This document shows positions 1 to 7,987 of a DNA stretch of 64,000 nt, one piece after another (position 1 is the stretch's first letter; every line of letters starts with the position of its first letter). Made by a program: the position numbers and the translations under genes. Source of the DNA: Nocardioides sp. BP30 (GTDB lineage: Bacteria > Actinomycetota > Actinomycetes > Propionibacteriales > Nocardioidaceae). Below the pieces are notes generated by a model. The model was not told where the DNA came from, did not search any database, and was given only the letters and a program-made list of their open reading frames with translations. The stretch covers positions 2,604,001-2,668,000 of the forward strand of contig NZ_CP123620.1 of assembly GCF_029873215.1 (NCBI RefSeq). The letters run 5' to 3'.

Positions 1-1
1 G

Positions 2-2122
2 CACGACGCGATGACCGTGCTGGTGCCCTCCTACGCCGAGGAGCCCGACGTCGTCCGGCTCACCCTGTGGAGCGCCGCCCTCCAGGAGTACCCCGACCTG
101 CGCGTGGTCCTCCTCGTCGACGACCCGCCGTTCCCGACCGATCCGGAGGTCACGAAGCGGCTCGATCAGACCCGCGCGCTGGCCGAGGAGATCACCGAGA
201 CGCTCACCAAGCCGCACGCGCGAGCACTCACCGCGTACCACGACGCCCGCACCCTGCTCGCCGACGAGGTGGTGGAGCGCGCCGGCGGCGACGCCGGGGC
301 GCAGACCGGGCACGCCGGAGAGGCCGAGCCCACCGAGGCCGCTGAGCTCGACGAGAAGGCTGCCGCGCTCGCCCTGGCGACCCCCGATCCGAGCGGCTCC
401 GGCGGCCCGGACGACCTGGACGACCTGGAGGCACTGCTGGAGCACGTCAGCGCACCGCTCCCGCTCGTCCGCCGGCTGGCCGAGGAGTACACGGCCGCGG
501 CCGAGTGGCTCGAGCAGATGGGTACGACGGAGGTCGTGGCGGATCACGTCAGCGAGTTCTTCGTCGACCAGGTGCTGATGGGCCTGGCCAGCGAGCTGCG
601 GCTGAGCCTGCTGGCCCTCGACGCGGTGCTCCTGCAGCGCGACGCGGAGCTGCCCGCCGTACGCCTGCTGGAGTTGCACCGCCGCCTCATCTGGATCTTC
701 GGCGCACGCGTCGGCGTCTTCGAGCGCAAGCGCTACGCCTCGTTGTCCCAGGAGGCGAACAAGGCGATGAACATCAACTCCTACCTGGGCCTGATGGGCG
801 GTCGCTGGCGGCCGACCGAGACGGCCGCCGGTGTGGAGTTGCGCCGCGTCGCGCCCACCGGCCCGCCCCAGCCGGGCGACCTGGACATCGAGAACACCAC
901 CTACGTCCTGACCCTCGACGCCGACTCCCAGCTGCTGCGGGACTACTGCCTGCGCCTGGTCTACTTCCTCGAGCAGCCGGAGAACGAGAAGGTGGCGATC
1001 GTCCAGACGCCGTACTCCTCCTTCCGCGGTGCGCCGACGCGGATCGAGCGGATCGCCGGTGCGACCACCGACATCCAGCACATCCTGCACCAGGGCATGA
1101 CCGCCTACGACGCGACGTTCTGGGTGGGCGCCAACGCTGTCATCCGGCGCCGCGCGCTGGAGGACATCGTCGAGGTCGACACCGTCGGGGGTCACGAGAT
1201 CCGGACCTACATCCAGGACCGGACGGTCATCGAGGACACCGAGTCGAGCGTCGACATCGCCACCGCCGGCTGGCGACTGGTCAACTACCCCGAGCGCCTC
1301 AGCTACAGCGCCACCCCGCCCGACTTCGGCTCGCTGGTGGTCCAGCGGCGCCGATGGGCCAACGGCGGCCTGCTGATCCTGCCGAAGTTCTGGATGCAGC
1401 GCCGTCAGCGGGCAGCGGCGGGGCGCCCGCTCAAGCGCCTGGAGATCGCGCTGCGGGTCAACTACATGGCCTCGCTCGCCTGGGCCAGCCTCGGCCTGCT
1501 CTTCCTGCTGTTCTACCCGTACGACGGCCGGCTGCTCAGCCCGCTGGTGGTCGGCGCGGCGCTCCCCTACTTCATCGCCATGTCGAGCGACCTGAACTTG
1601 TGTGGTCACCGCTACCTGGACGTGTTCCGCATCTACGGCTTCAACCTCGTGCTGCTCCCGGTCAACCTGGCCGGCGTGCTCAAGTCGATCCAGCAGGCCT
1701 TCACCGGGGAGAAGATCCCGTTCGTCCGTACGCCGAAGGTGCGCAACCGGACCGCCTCCCCCGGGCTGTACGTCCTGGTGCCGTACCTGGTGGTGCTCTA
1801 CTCGCTGCTCACCGCCTGGCGCGACTACCACCACCACAACTGGCCGAACTTCGCCTTCGCCGTGTTCAACGCGGTCCTCGCCGCGGGGGCGATCCGGGCC
1901 TACATCGGGATCACCAACTCGCTGATCGACATGGGGATGGGCGTGGTCAACTGGCTGATGGTGCCCAAGCGCCGCCCCGTCGCAGCGGCGCCCACGCCGG
2001 CGCAGGGCGGAGCCCAGTCGGTCGACTGGGCCTCGATCCTGTACCACGGCGACAGGCGTCTCGGTCGCGACCTGCGGCGCCGCGACGACCGCCGGCGGCG
2101 GCTGACGCAGCGCCGCCGCTGA
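2..2122 (+). CDS. Processive family 2 glycosyltransferase (cellulose-synthase-like), 5' end outside window
   Basis: Membrane glycosyltransferase of the GT2/cellulose-synthase type, expected to polymerise or transfer sugars from a nucleotide sugar at the inner membrane; the product is unknown. The frame is open to the window edge (HDA before the first ATG at 11) and starts straight in the GT-A fold (LVPSYAEE), so N-terminal membrane helices are probably missing. Visible motifs are the DAD metal-binding triad in LDADSQ, an EDTE acceptor motif and QRRRW, the processive Q/RxxRW signature. About 150 poorly conserved acidic residues are inserted after the first strand. Several hydrophobic segments follow residue 480, and the tail is Arg-rich. 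A cyclic glucan or other exopolysaccharide synthase is possible. Confidence 0.75.
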   Translation, partial: HDAMTVLVPSYAEEPDVVRLTLWSAALQEYPDLRVVLLVDDPPFPTDPEVTKRLDQTRALAEEITETLTKPHARALTAYHDARTLLADEVVERAGGDAGAQTGHAGEAEPTEAAELDEKAAALALATPDPSGSGGPDDLDDLEALLEHVSAPLPLVRRLAEEYTAAAEWLEQMGTTEVVADHVSEFFVDQVLMGLASELRLSLLALDAVLLQRDAELPAVRLLELHRRLIWIFGARVGVFERKRYASLSQEANKAMNINSYLGLMGGRWRPTETAAGVELRRVAPTGPPQPGDLDIENTTYVLTLDADSQLLRDYCLRLVYFLEQPENEKVAIVQTPYSSFRGAPTRIERIAGATTDIQHILHQGMTAYDATFWVGANAVIRRRALEDIVEVDTVGGHEIRTYIQDRTVIEDTESSVDIATAGWRLVNYPERLSYSATPPDFGSLVVQRRRWANGGLLILPKFWMQRRQRAAAGRPLKRLEIALRVNYMASLAWASLGLLFLLFYPYDGRLLSPLVVGAALPYFIAMSSDLNLCGHRYLDVFRIYGFNLVLLPVNLAGVLKSIQQAFTGEKIPFVRTPKVRNRTASPGLYVLVPYLVVLYSLLTAWRDYHHHNWPNFAFAVFNAVLAAGAIRAYIGITNSLIDMGMGVVNWLMVPKRRPVAAAPTPAQGGAQSVDWASILYHGDRRLGRDLRRRDDRRRRLTQRRR

Positions 2123-2230
2123 ACGCGTCCTGGCCGTCGTCCCGGCCGTCGTCCTGGCCGCCACGGGGGCCATCATGCGGGCCACTACGCGGGTGGCGAT
2201 GACGCCCGTGGCGCGAGGTGTGCCATCCTG

Positions 2231-2290
2231 GTGAGAAGCGCTCACCGGCCGCGTCGAGATTGCAATATCTCACATGTGAGTTACCGTGAG
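2231..2290. promoter_or_regulatory. Cluster of GTGAG/CTCAC half-sites upstream of the HTH-MurA gene
   Basis: Five copies of GTGAG or its complement lie within 60 bases: an inverted pair at 2231-2245 (GTGAG-N5-CTCAC), a perfect 12-base palindrome CTCACATGTGAG at 2269-2280, and a further GTGAG at 2286-2290, ending 3 bases before the ATG at 2294. The gene downstream carries its own XRE DNA-binding domain, so autoregulation is a natural inference. No binding has been shown. Confidence 0.5.
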
Positions 2291-2293
2291 GGC

Positions 2294-3820
2294 ATGACGG
2301 ATGGTTACAAGGGGCGCATCGGCAATCTCGTCCGGGACGCTCGCAAGCACCGCGGTCTCACCCAGACCCAGCTCGCCGAACGGCTGGGCACCAGCCAGAG
2401 CGCGATCAACCGGATCGAGAAGGGTCAGCAGAACCTCTCGCTGGAGATGATCGCCCGGATCGGCAGTGCGCTGGAGTCGGAGATCGTCGCCCTCGGCGCG
2501 GGCCCGACCCACCTCCGGGTCACCGGCCCGACCACGCTCTCGGGCGAGATCGACGTGAAGACGTCGAAGAACGCCGGCGTCGCGCTGCTGTGCGCGACGT
2601 TGCTCAACAAGGGCCGCACCACGCTGCGGAAGGTCGCGCGGATCGAGGAGGTCAACCGGCTGCTCGAGGTGCTCAACTCCCTGGGCGTGCAGACCCGCTG
2701 GCTCAACGCGGACAACGACCTCGAGATCGTCCCGCCCAAGGAGCTCCGGCTGGGCAACATCGACGAGGTCGCTGCGCGGCGCACGCGCTCGGTCATCATG
2801 TTCCTCGGGCCCTTGCTGCACCGCGAGGACACCTTCGAGCTGCCGTACGCCGGCGGCTGCCAGCTCGGCACCCGCACGGTGGAGCCGCACATGGCGGCGC
2901 TGCGCCCCTTCGGTCTCGAGGTCAAGGCGACCGACGGGTCCTACCACGCCGCTGTCAATCGGGCCATCGAGCCGGGCCGGCCGATCGTGCTGACCGAGCG
3001 CGGTGACACAGTGACCGAGAACGCGCTGATGGCGGCTGCCCTGCACCCCGGCACCACCGTGATCCGCAACGCCTCGTCCAACTACATGGTCCAGGACCTG
3101 TGCTTCTATCTGCAGAAGCTCGGCGTCGAGGTCGAGGGCATCGGCACCACCACCCTGACGGTCACCGGGCGCGCCGAGATCGACGTCGACGTCGACTACG
3201 CGCCCTCCGAGGACCCGATCGAGGCGATGTCGCTGCTCGCGGCGGCGATCGTGACGAACTCGGAGATCACCATCCGCCGGGTGCCGATCGAGTTCCTCGA
3301 GATCGAGCTCGCCACCTTGGAGGAGATGGGCTTCAACTACACCCGGTCGGCGGAGTACGCAGCGCTCAACGGCAAGACCCGGCTGGTGGACCTGACGACG
3401 CACCCCTCGGTGCTGCACGCGCCGCTGGACAAGATCCACCCGATGCCGTTCCCCGGTCTCAACATCGACAACCTGCCGTTCTTCGCCGTGATCGCCGCGG
3501 TCGCGCAGGGACAGACGCTGCTGCACGACTGGGTCTATGAGAACCGTGCGATCTACCTCACCGAGCTCAACAAGCTCGGCGGCCAGGTCAAGCTGCTCGA
3601 CCCGCACCGGGTGATGATCGAGGGGCCGACGCACTTCAGCGGCACCGAGATCGTCTGCCCCCCGGCGTTGCGACCGGCGGTGGTGATCCTGCTCGCGATG
3701 CTGGCCTCGAAGGGCACCTCGGTGCTGCGCTCGACCTACGTCATCGCCCGCGGCTACGAGGACCTCGCCGAGCGGCTCAACCAGCTCGGCGCCAACATCG
3801 AGCCCTTCCGGGACATCTGA
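2294..3820 (+). CDS. UDP-N-acetylglucosamine 1-carboxyvinyltransferase-like enzyme with N-terminal XRE helix-turn-helix
   Basis: 508 residues. Residues 7-65 form an XRE/Cro-type helix-turn-helix (RKHRGLTQTQLAERLGTSQS, then INRIEKG). The remainder is a MurA fold (EPSP synthase family), which moves enolpyruvate from PEP onto UDP-GlcNAc in the first committed step of peptidoglycan synthesis. The conserved Lys-Asn pair is at 92-93 and the catalytic cysteine is Cys189 in GGCQLGTR, so activity is plausible. ATG 2294 was chosen because the HTH begins right after it; an in-frame GTG at 2231 would swallow the putative operator. This is probably a second, regulated MurA rather than the housekeeping copy. 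The gene stands alone and ends in a strong hairpin. Confidence 0.85.
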   Translation: MTDGYKGRIGNLVRDARKHRGLTQTQLAERLGTSQSAINRIEKGQQNLSLEMIARIGSALESEIVALGAGPTHLRVTGPTTLSGEIDVKTSKNAGVALLCATLLNKGRTTLRKVARIEEVNRLLEVLNSLGVQTRWLNADNDLEIVPPKELRLGNIDEVAARRTRSVIMFLGPLLHREDTFELPYAGGCQLGTRTVEPHMAALRPFGLEVKATDGSYHAAVNRAIEPGRPIVLTERGDTVTENALMAAALHPGTTVIRNASSNYMVQDLCFYLQKLGVEVEGIGTTTLTVTGRAEIDVDVDYAPSEDPIEAMSLLAAAIVTNSEITIRRVPIEFLEIELATLEEMGFNYTRSAEYAALNGKTRLVDLTTHPSVLHAPLDKIHPMPFPGLNIDNLPFFAVIAAVAQGQTLLHDWVYENRAIYLTELNKLGGQVKLLDPHRVMIEGPTHFSGTEIVCPPALRPAVVILLAMLASKGTSVLRSTYVIARGYEDLAERLNQLGANIEPFRDI

Positions 3821-3824
3821 GCAC

Positions 3825-3866
3825 GTCCGCCGAGCCTGCCCGGACTCCTCGGCAGGCTCGGCGGAC
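3825..3866. terminator. Bidirectional terminator hairpin between convergent genes
   Basis: A perfect 16-bp stem (3825-3840 with 3851-3866) closes a 10-base loop. It lies 4 bases after the HTH-MurA stop and 8 bases before the stop of the convergent short-chain dehydrogenase. There is no U tract, as is usual in high-GC actinobacteria, and the symmetry means it could end transcription from both sides. Confidence 0.85.
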
Positions 3867-3874
3867 GCCGCGGC

Positions 3875-4720
3875 TCAGCCCTGGGCGAGCTGGGCGACCC
3901 GGTCCCACTCCTGCCAGGAGGCGATCCGGGACTCGTAGTCGGACCGGACGATGGTGAACGCGGCGGCACCGAAGAGGCAACGCAGCGGGGGCTGCTCGGC
4001 GTCGACGATCTCCAGCAGCGCGGCGGCCGAGGCGTGCGGGTCGCCCGGGCCGGAGGTGTTCCGCTTGGCGCGGGCCTCCTCGTTGCGCCGGTGCGCCTCC
4101 TCGTACGCCGGCAGCGGCTCGGAGTGCACCGACGAGGCGCCGCCCCAGTCGGTCGCGAAGCCGGCGGGCTCGACGAGCGTGACGTGGATGCCGAAGTCCT
4201 TCACCTCGCCGGCCAGGGCCTGGGTCAGCCCCTCGACCGCCCACTTGGAGGCGTGGTAGGCACCCAGGCCGGGGAACGCGCTCAGGCCGCCGATGGAGGT
4301 GACCTGGATGATGTGGCCGCTGCCCTGCTCGCGCAGGATCGGCAGCGCTGCCTGGGTGATCCACAGGAGGCCGAAGAAGTTCGTCTCCATCTGCTGGCGG
4401 ATGTCGGACTCGGTCAGCTCCTCGACGAAGCCGAAGTGTCCGTAGCCCGCGTTGTTGACCACGACGTCGAGACGGCCGAGCGCGTCGTGGGCCTGACCGA
4501 CAGCGGCGATGGCGGCGTCACGGTCGGTGACGTCGAGGCGGATCGGGACGAGGGCGTCGCCGTACTTCGCGACGAGGTCGTCGAGCGTGCCGAGGTCGCG
4601 CGCGGTGGCAGCGACGCGGTCACCGCGCTCGAGGGCGGCGATCGTCCACTCACGGCCGAAGCCGCGCGAGGCGCCGGTGATGAACCAGTTCTTGGCGGTG
4701 CTGTTCGTAGAGGAGACCAT
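3875..4720 (-). CDS. Short-chain dehydrogenase/reductase
   Basis: 281-residue classical SDR, an NAD(P)-dependent oxidoreductase of unknown substrate. The cofactor motif TGASRGFG is near residue 16, NNAG near 89, and the catalytic set is Ser in TSIGG with YHASK further on. The proline-rich stretch LVEPAGFATD after the active site resembles the PG motif of the family. The length is normal. It converges on the HTH-MurA gene, and its start lies about 50 bases from the divergent glycerophosphodiesterase start, so the two promoters probably overlap. The substrate cannot be told from sequence. Confidence 0.85.
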   Translation of the reverse strand: MVSSTNSTAKNWFITGASRGFGREWTIAALERGDRVAATARDLGTLDDLVAKYGDALVPIRLDVTDRDAAIAAVGQAHDALGRLDVVVNNAGYGHFGFVEELTESDIRQQMETNFFGLLWITQAALPILREQGSGHIIQVTSIGGLSAFPGLGAYHASKWAVEGLTQALAGEVKDFGIHVTLVEPAGFATDWGGASSVHSEPLPAYEEAHRRNEEARAKRNTSGPGDPHASAAALLEIVDAEQPPLRCLFGAAAFTIVRSDYESRIASWQEWDRVAQLAQG

Positions 4721-4772
4721 GTCCGGAACGCTACGACGCCGGGCAAATCGGAGGAACCGCCATACTGCTCCC

Positions 4773-5555
4773 GTGACGCGCCCCGTGCTCGCCTTCGCCC
4801 ACCGGGGCGGGGCCTACCACCCCGAGATCGAGGGGCTGGAGAACACCCTCGCCGCCTTCGAGCATGCGGTGGCGCTCGGCTACACCCACCTCGAGACCGA
4901 CGTCCACGTGACGCGCGACGGCGCGCTGCTGGCCTTCCACGACGACGTGCTGGATCGCGTCACCGACAGCACCGGCTCGATCCTCGACCTCACCCTCCAG
5001 GAGGTCCGCGGCGCCCGCATCGCGGGTGACCACCAGGTGCCGACACTGGCCGAGCTGTTCGACGCGTTCCCCGACGCCTCGTTCAACATCGACCTCAAGT
5101 CGGACGGCGCCGGCCCCGCACTGGCGCGGTTCCTCGACGAGCGGGGGGCACACGAGCGGGTCGTGGTCGGCTCGTTCGGCGGACGCCGCCTGCGCGCCTT
5201 CCGTCGGCTGACCGGCGGCAAGGTCGCTACCAGTGCTCACCCGGCGGAGGTGGCGGCGTACCTGCTCTCCCCCAGCCTCCGGCTGGCCCGGCTGGCCATC
5301 GGCGACGACTTCGTCGCCTTCCAGGTGCCGCACCGACGCATCGTGCGCGGCCGGGTGCTACCGATCGTCACGCGACGCTTCGTCGAGCGCGCCCACCGCG
5401 CCGGGAAACAGGTACACGTGTGGACCATCGACGATCCCGAGGAGATGAGGGAGCTGCTGGACCTCGGGGTGGACGGACTGATGACCGACCGTACCGATCT
5501 GCTGCGCGACGTCCTGGCGGCTCGCGGCCAGTGGCCGGCGGGAGGCGGGGCATGA
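4773..5555 (+). CDS. Glycerophosphodiester phosphodiesterase
   Basis: 260-residue GDPD-family enzyme that hydrolyses glycerophosphodiesters to glycerol-3-phosphate and an alcohol. The diagnostic N-terminal motif is AHRGG, followed by ENTLAAF, ETDVHVTRDG and FHDD, which supply the metal and catalytic residues (His, Glu, Asp). The C-terminal part has VHVWTIDD, also typical. GTG 4773 is preferred because it directly precedes the first strand and follows a GGAGGA run; an ATG at 4719 would overlap the divergent dehydrogenase start. Its TGA overlaps the ATG of the next transporter, so they are translationally coupled. Confidence 0.88.
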   Translation: MTRPVLAFAHRGGAYHPEIEGLENTLAAFEHAVALGYTHLETDVHVTRDGALLAFHDDVLDRVTDSTGSILDLTLQEVRGARIAGDHQVPTLAELFDAFPDASFNIDLKSDGAGPALARFLDERGAHERVVVGSFGGRRLRAFRRLTGGKVATSAHPAEVAAYLLSPSLRLARLAIGDDFVAFQVPHRRIVRGRVLPIVTRRFVERAHRAGKQVHVWTIDDPEEMRELLDLGVDGLMTDRTDLLRDVLAARGQWPAGGGA

Positions 5556-6946
5556 CGGTGGACTCCTCGTCGGAGCGTCCCGGCCTGGGCGACTTCGCCC
5601 CGGTGCTACGACGCCGCCAGCAGAAGGCATGGAACTGGTACGACTGGGCCAACTCGGCCTTCTACACCACCGTGCTGACCGTCCTGTTCGGTCCGTTCAT
5701 GATCACCGTCGCCGGGCGGGCGGCGGGCTGCGGCGACAGCCCGGACGACACCTGCAAGCGGACGGTCGACGTGCTGGGGCTCCACCTGGCGGCGGGCTCG
5801 CTGCCGTCGTACCTGACCAGCTTCGCGACGATCGCCAGTGCCGTCGTCCTTCCGGTCGTGGGCGCGCTGGTGGACCGCTCGCACCACAAGAAGTGGCACC
5901 TGGGCGGTTCCGCATGGGCTGGGGCCTTCGCCGCCGCGCTGCTGTTCTTCATGCACGGGGACCATTGGCGGCTCGGCGCCGTCGCGGTGGTGGTGAGCTC
6001 GATCCTGGGCGGCTGCTCCCTGGTGAGCTACTACGCGATCCTCGTCGACATCTCGACCGAGGACGAGCGGGACATGGCCTCCTCGCGAGGATGGGCGTTC
6101 GGCTACCTCGGTGGCGGCCTCCTGCTGCTGGTGAACCTGGTGATGGTGCAGGGCCACGACGCGTTCGGGCTGAGCAAGGAGCTCGCGGTCCGGCTCTCAC
6201 TCCTCTCGGCGGCGCTGTGGTGGGCCGGGTTCACCGTCATCCCCGTGCTCCGGTTGCGCGATGTCCCACCGCGGGGCCTCGAGCCGGCCGCAGGGGGCCT
6301 GTGGCAGCGTTCCTTCGGTCAGCTGGTGGTCACCCTGCGCGAGATGCGGGCCTTCCCCATGACGGTGACCTTCCTGCTCGCCTACCTCTTCTACAACGAC
6401 GGCATCCAGACGGTCATCTACAGCGCCTCCATCTACGGGTCCAAGCAGCTGCACTTCTCCGACTCGGTGCTGATCGCTGCGATCCTGATGATCCAGTTCG
6501 TCGCCTTCGGCGGAGCGCTGTTCTTCGGTCGGTGGGCGAGCCGGTACGGCGCCTACCGCTGCCTGCTCTACGGCACCTACGCGTGGATGGCCATCGTCGT
6601 GCTGGCGATGTTCCTGCCGGAGCGCAACGTGGGGCTGTTCCTGGCGATCGGGGTGGCCATCGCCCTGGTCATGGGTGGGACCCAGGCGCTCTCGCGCTCG
6701 TTCTTCAGCCTGCTGATCCCGCGCGGGCGCGAGGGCGAGTACTTCGCGCTCTACAACGCCTGCGAGCGGGGCACCTCCTGGTTCGGCACCCTGCTGTTCG
6801 GCATCGTCTTCCAGGTCAGCGGTTCCTACCGGCCGGCGATCGTCTCGCTGGTGCTCTTCTTCGTCCTCGGGGCCTTCTTCCTGCTGCGGTTGGATCCGCG
6901 GCGCGGCATCGAGGAGGCCGGGAACCGGGTCCCTGTTGCTGTGTAG
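5552..6946 (+). CDS. MFS transporter of the UMF1/Atg22-like family
   Basis: 464 residues with about 12 hydrophobic segments. The N-terminal WNWYDWANSAF is the signature of the UMF1 (unknown major facilitator 1) family, related to fungal Atg22 vacuolar effluxers. Substrates in bacteria are not settled. It starts in an ATGA overlap with the glycerophosphodiesterase, which hints at export or uptake of a product of lipid headgroup turnover (inference). The rbpA promoter follows about 20 bases after the stop. Confidence 0.85.
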   Translation: MTVDSSSERPGLGDFAPVLRRRQQKAWNWYDWANSAFYTTVLTVLFGPFMITVAGRAAGCGDSPDDTCKRTVDVLGLHLAAGSLPSYLTSFATIASAVVLPVVGALVDRSHHKKWHLGGSAWAGAFAAALLFFMHGDHWRLGAVAVVVSSILGGCSLVSYYAILVDISTEDERDMASSRGWAFGYLGGGLLLLVNLVMVQGHDAFGLSKELAVRLSLLSAALWWAGFTVIPVLRLRDVPPRGLEPAAGGLWQRSFGQLVVTLREMRAFPMTVTFLLAYLFYNDGIQTVIYSASIYGSKQLHFSDSVLIAAILMIQFVAFGGALFFGRWASRYGAYRCLLYGTYAWMAIVVLAMFLPERNVGLFLAIGVAIALVMGGTQALSRSFFSLLIPRGREGEYFALYNACERGTSWFGTLLFGIVFQVSGSYRPAIVSLVLFFVLGAFFLLRLDPRRGIEEAGNRVPVAV

Positions 6947-6967
6947 GGCCTGTGCCTGCGGTTGGAC

Positions 6968-6994
6968 GGAATCTTCGGCGCCCGGCTACCGTTG
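6968..6994 (+). promoter_or_regulatory. SigR/SigH-type oxidative-stress promoter of rbpA
   Basis: GGAAT at 6968-6972, exactly 18 bases, then GTTG at 6991-6994. This matches the -35 and -10 consensus (GGAAT-N18-GTT) of the thiol-stress sigma factor SigR of Streptomyces and SigH of mycobacteria. rbpA is a known SigR target in Streptomyces coelicolor, so the match fits the gene. The distance to the start codon is about 105 bases. Confidence 0.8.
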
Positions 6995-7099
6995 AACACT
7001 TCGAGAGGTTCGGTCCTCGCGCGTCGGAAGTTACGTCATGCCGCGTCGCGGGAACCGTCCCATGGAAGACACTCGGGGGACGATCAAAGGAGGTGGCCC

Positions 7100-7480
7100 A
7101 TGGCAGAGCGCACATTGCGCGGTGCCCGGCTCGGCGGCCAGAGCTTCGAGGACGAGCGCGGCATCGAGTTCGCAGCGCGTCAGCAGGTGGGATATCGCTG
7201 CCCGCAGGGACATCAGTTCGAGATCACCATGTCGGACGAGGCCGAGGTGCCCACGACGTGGGAGTGCCCGCGCTGCGGGGCCGAGGCGCTGAACATCGCC
7301 GGCAACCAGCCGGAGGAGAAGAACGAGAAGCCCGTCCGCACCCACTGGGACATGCTGCTGGAGCGACGCTCGGAGAGCGAGCTCGAGGACATCCTCAAGG
7401 AGCGGCTCGACCTGTTGCGCGGTGGCGAGATCGGCCCGGCCCACCTGCACCGGCCCAGCAAGAAGCGGGCCGGCGTCTGA
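7100..7480 (+). CDS. rbpA: RNA polymerase-binding protein RbpA
   Basis: 126-residue actinobacterial transcription factor that binds the RNA polymerase beta subunit and group 1/2 sigma factors and stabilises the open complex. A zinc-ribbon-like core is visible (YRCPQGHQFE, then WECPRCG), followed by the sigma-interaction helix RTHWDMLLERRSESELEDIL. ATG 7100 was chosen because it has an ideal AAAGGAGGT ribosome-binding site 5 bases upstream and gives a protein of the usual length (111-124 in relatives). It is preceded by a SigR-type promoter, consistent with induction by disulfide stress. It converges with fxsA. Confidence 0.95.
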   Translation: MAERTLRGARLGGQSFEDERGIEFAARQQVGYRCPQGHQFEITMSDEAEVPTTWECPRCGAEALNIAGNQPEEKNEKPVRTHWDMLLERRSESELEDILKERLDLLRGGEIGPAHLHRPSKKRAGV

Positions 7481-7500
7481 GCCTGCTCAGCGGTCGCTGA

Positions 7501-7980
7501 TCACGGATCGACCACCTCGCCCCGGATGACCGGTCCCTGCGGACCGGCGCCGGGGCGAGTGCCGTTCGAGCCTCCGCGCGGCCCGAGCAACCTCCGCGCC
7601 ACCACGGTGGCAAGGACCCGGCGCGCCAGCGGTCGGGTGAACGGCAGGATCAGGAAGAAGCCGGCCAGGTCGGTGACGAAACCGGGCGCGATCATCAGCG
7701 TGCCACCGACGAGGATCAGGGCCCCGTCGGCGAGCTCCTTGGCGGGCATCCGACCGCTGCTCAGCGCCACCCGCAGCGCCTCGAACGCGCGCGAGCCCTC
7801 CCGCCTGACCAGCCAGCTGCCGACCACGGAGTCGGCGATGAGCAGCGCGACCGTCCACCAGGCACCGATGACGTGCCCCACCTGGATGATGACGTAGATC
7901 TCCAGCACCGGCAGCACCACGAAGGCGAGCAGCAGCACCCAGGGCCATCGTCGTCGGCGGGGCTGATGCACAGTGCTCAC
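7501..7980 (-). CDS. fxsA: FxsA family membrane protein
   Basis: 159-residue inner-membrane protein of the FxsA family, named for suppression of phage F exclusion in E. coli when overproduced; its normal role is unknown. Two N-terminal hydrophobic segments (WPWVLLLAFVVLPVLEIYVI and the GAWWTVALLIADSVVGSWLV region) and the conserved stretch GGTLMIAPGFVTDLAGFFL are typical. The GTG at 7980 is preferred because it starts just after the lnt stop codon (8-base gap) and drops a non-conserved leader. It is likely co-transcribed with lnt. Confidence 0.85.
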   Translation of the reverse strand: MSTVHQPRRRRWPWVLLLAFVVLPVLEIYVIIQVGHVIGAWWTVALLIADSVVGSWLVRREGSRAFEALRVALSSGRMPAKELADGALILVGGTLMIAPGFVTDLAGFFLILPFTRPLARRVLATVVARRLLGPRGGSNGTRPGAGPQGPVIRGEVVDP

Positions 7981-7987
7981 CTGACCA

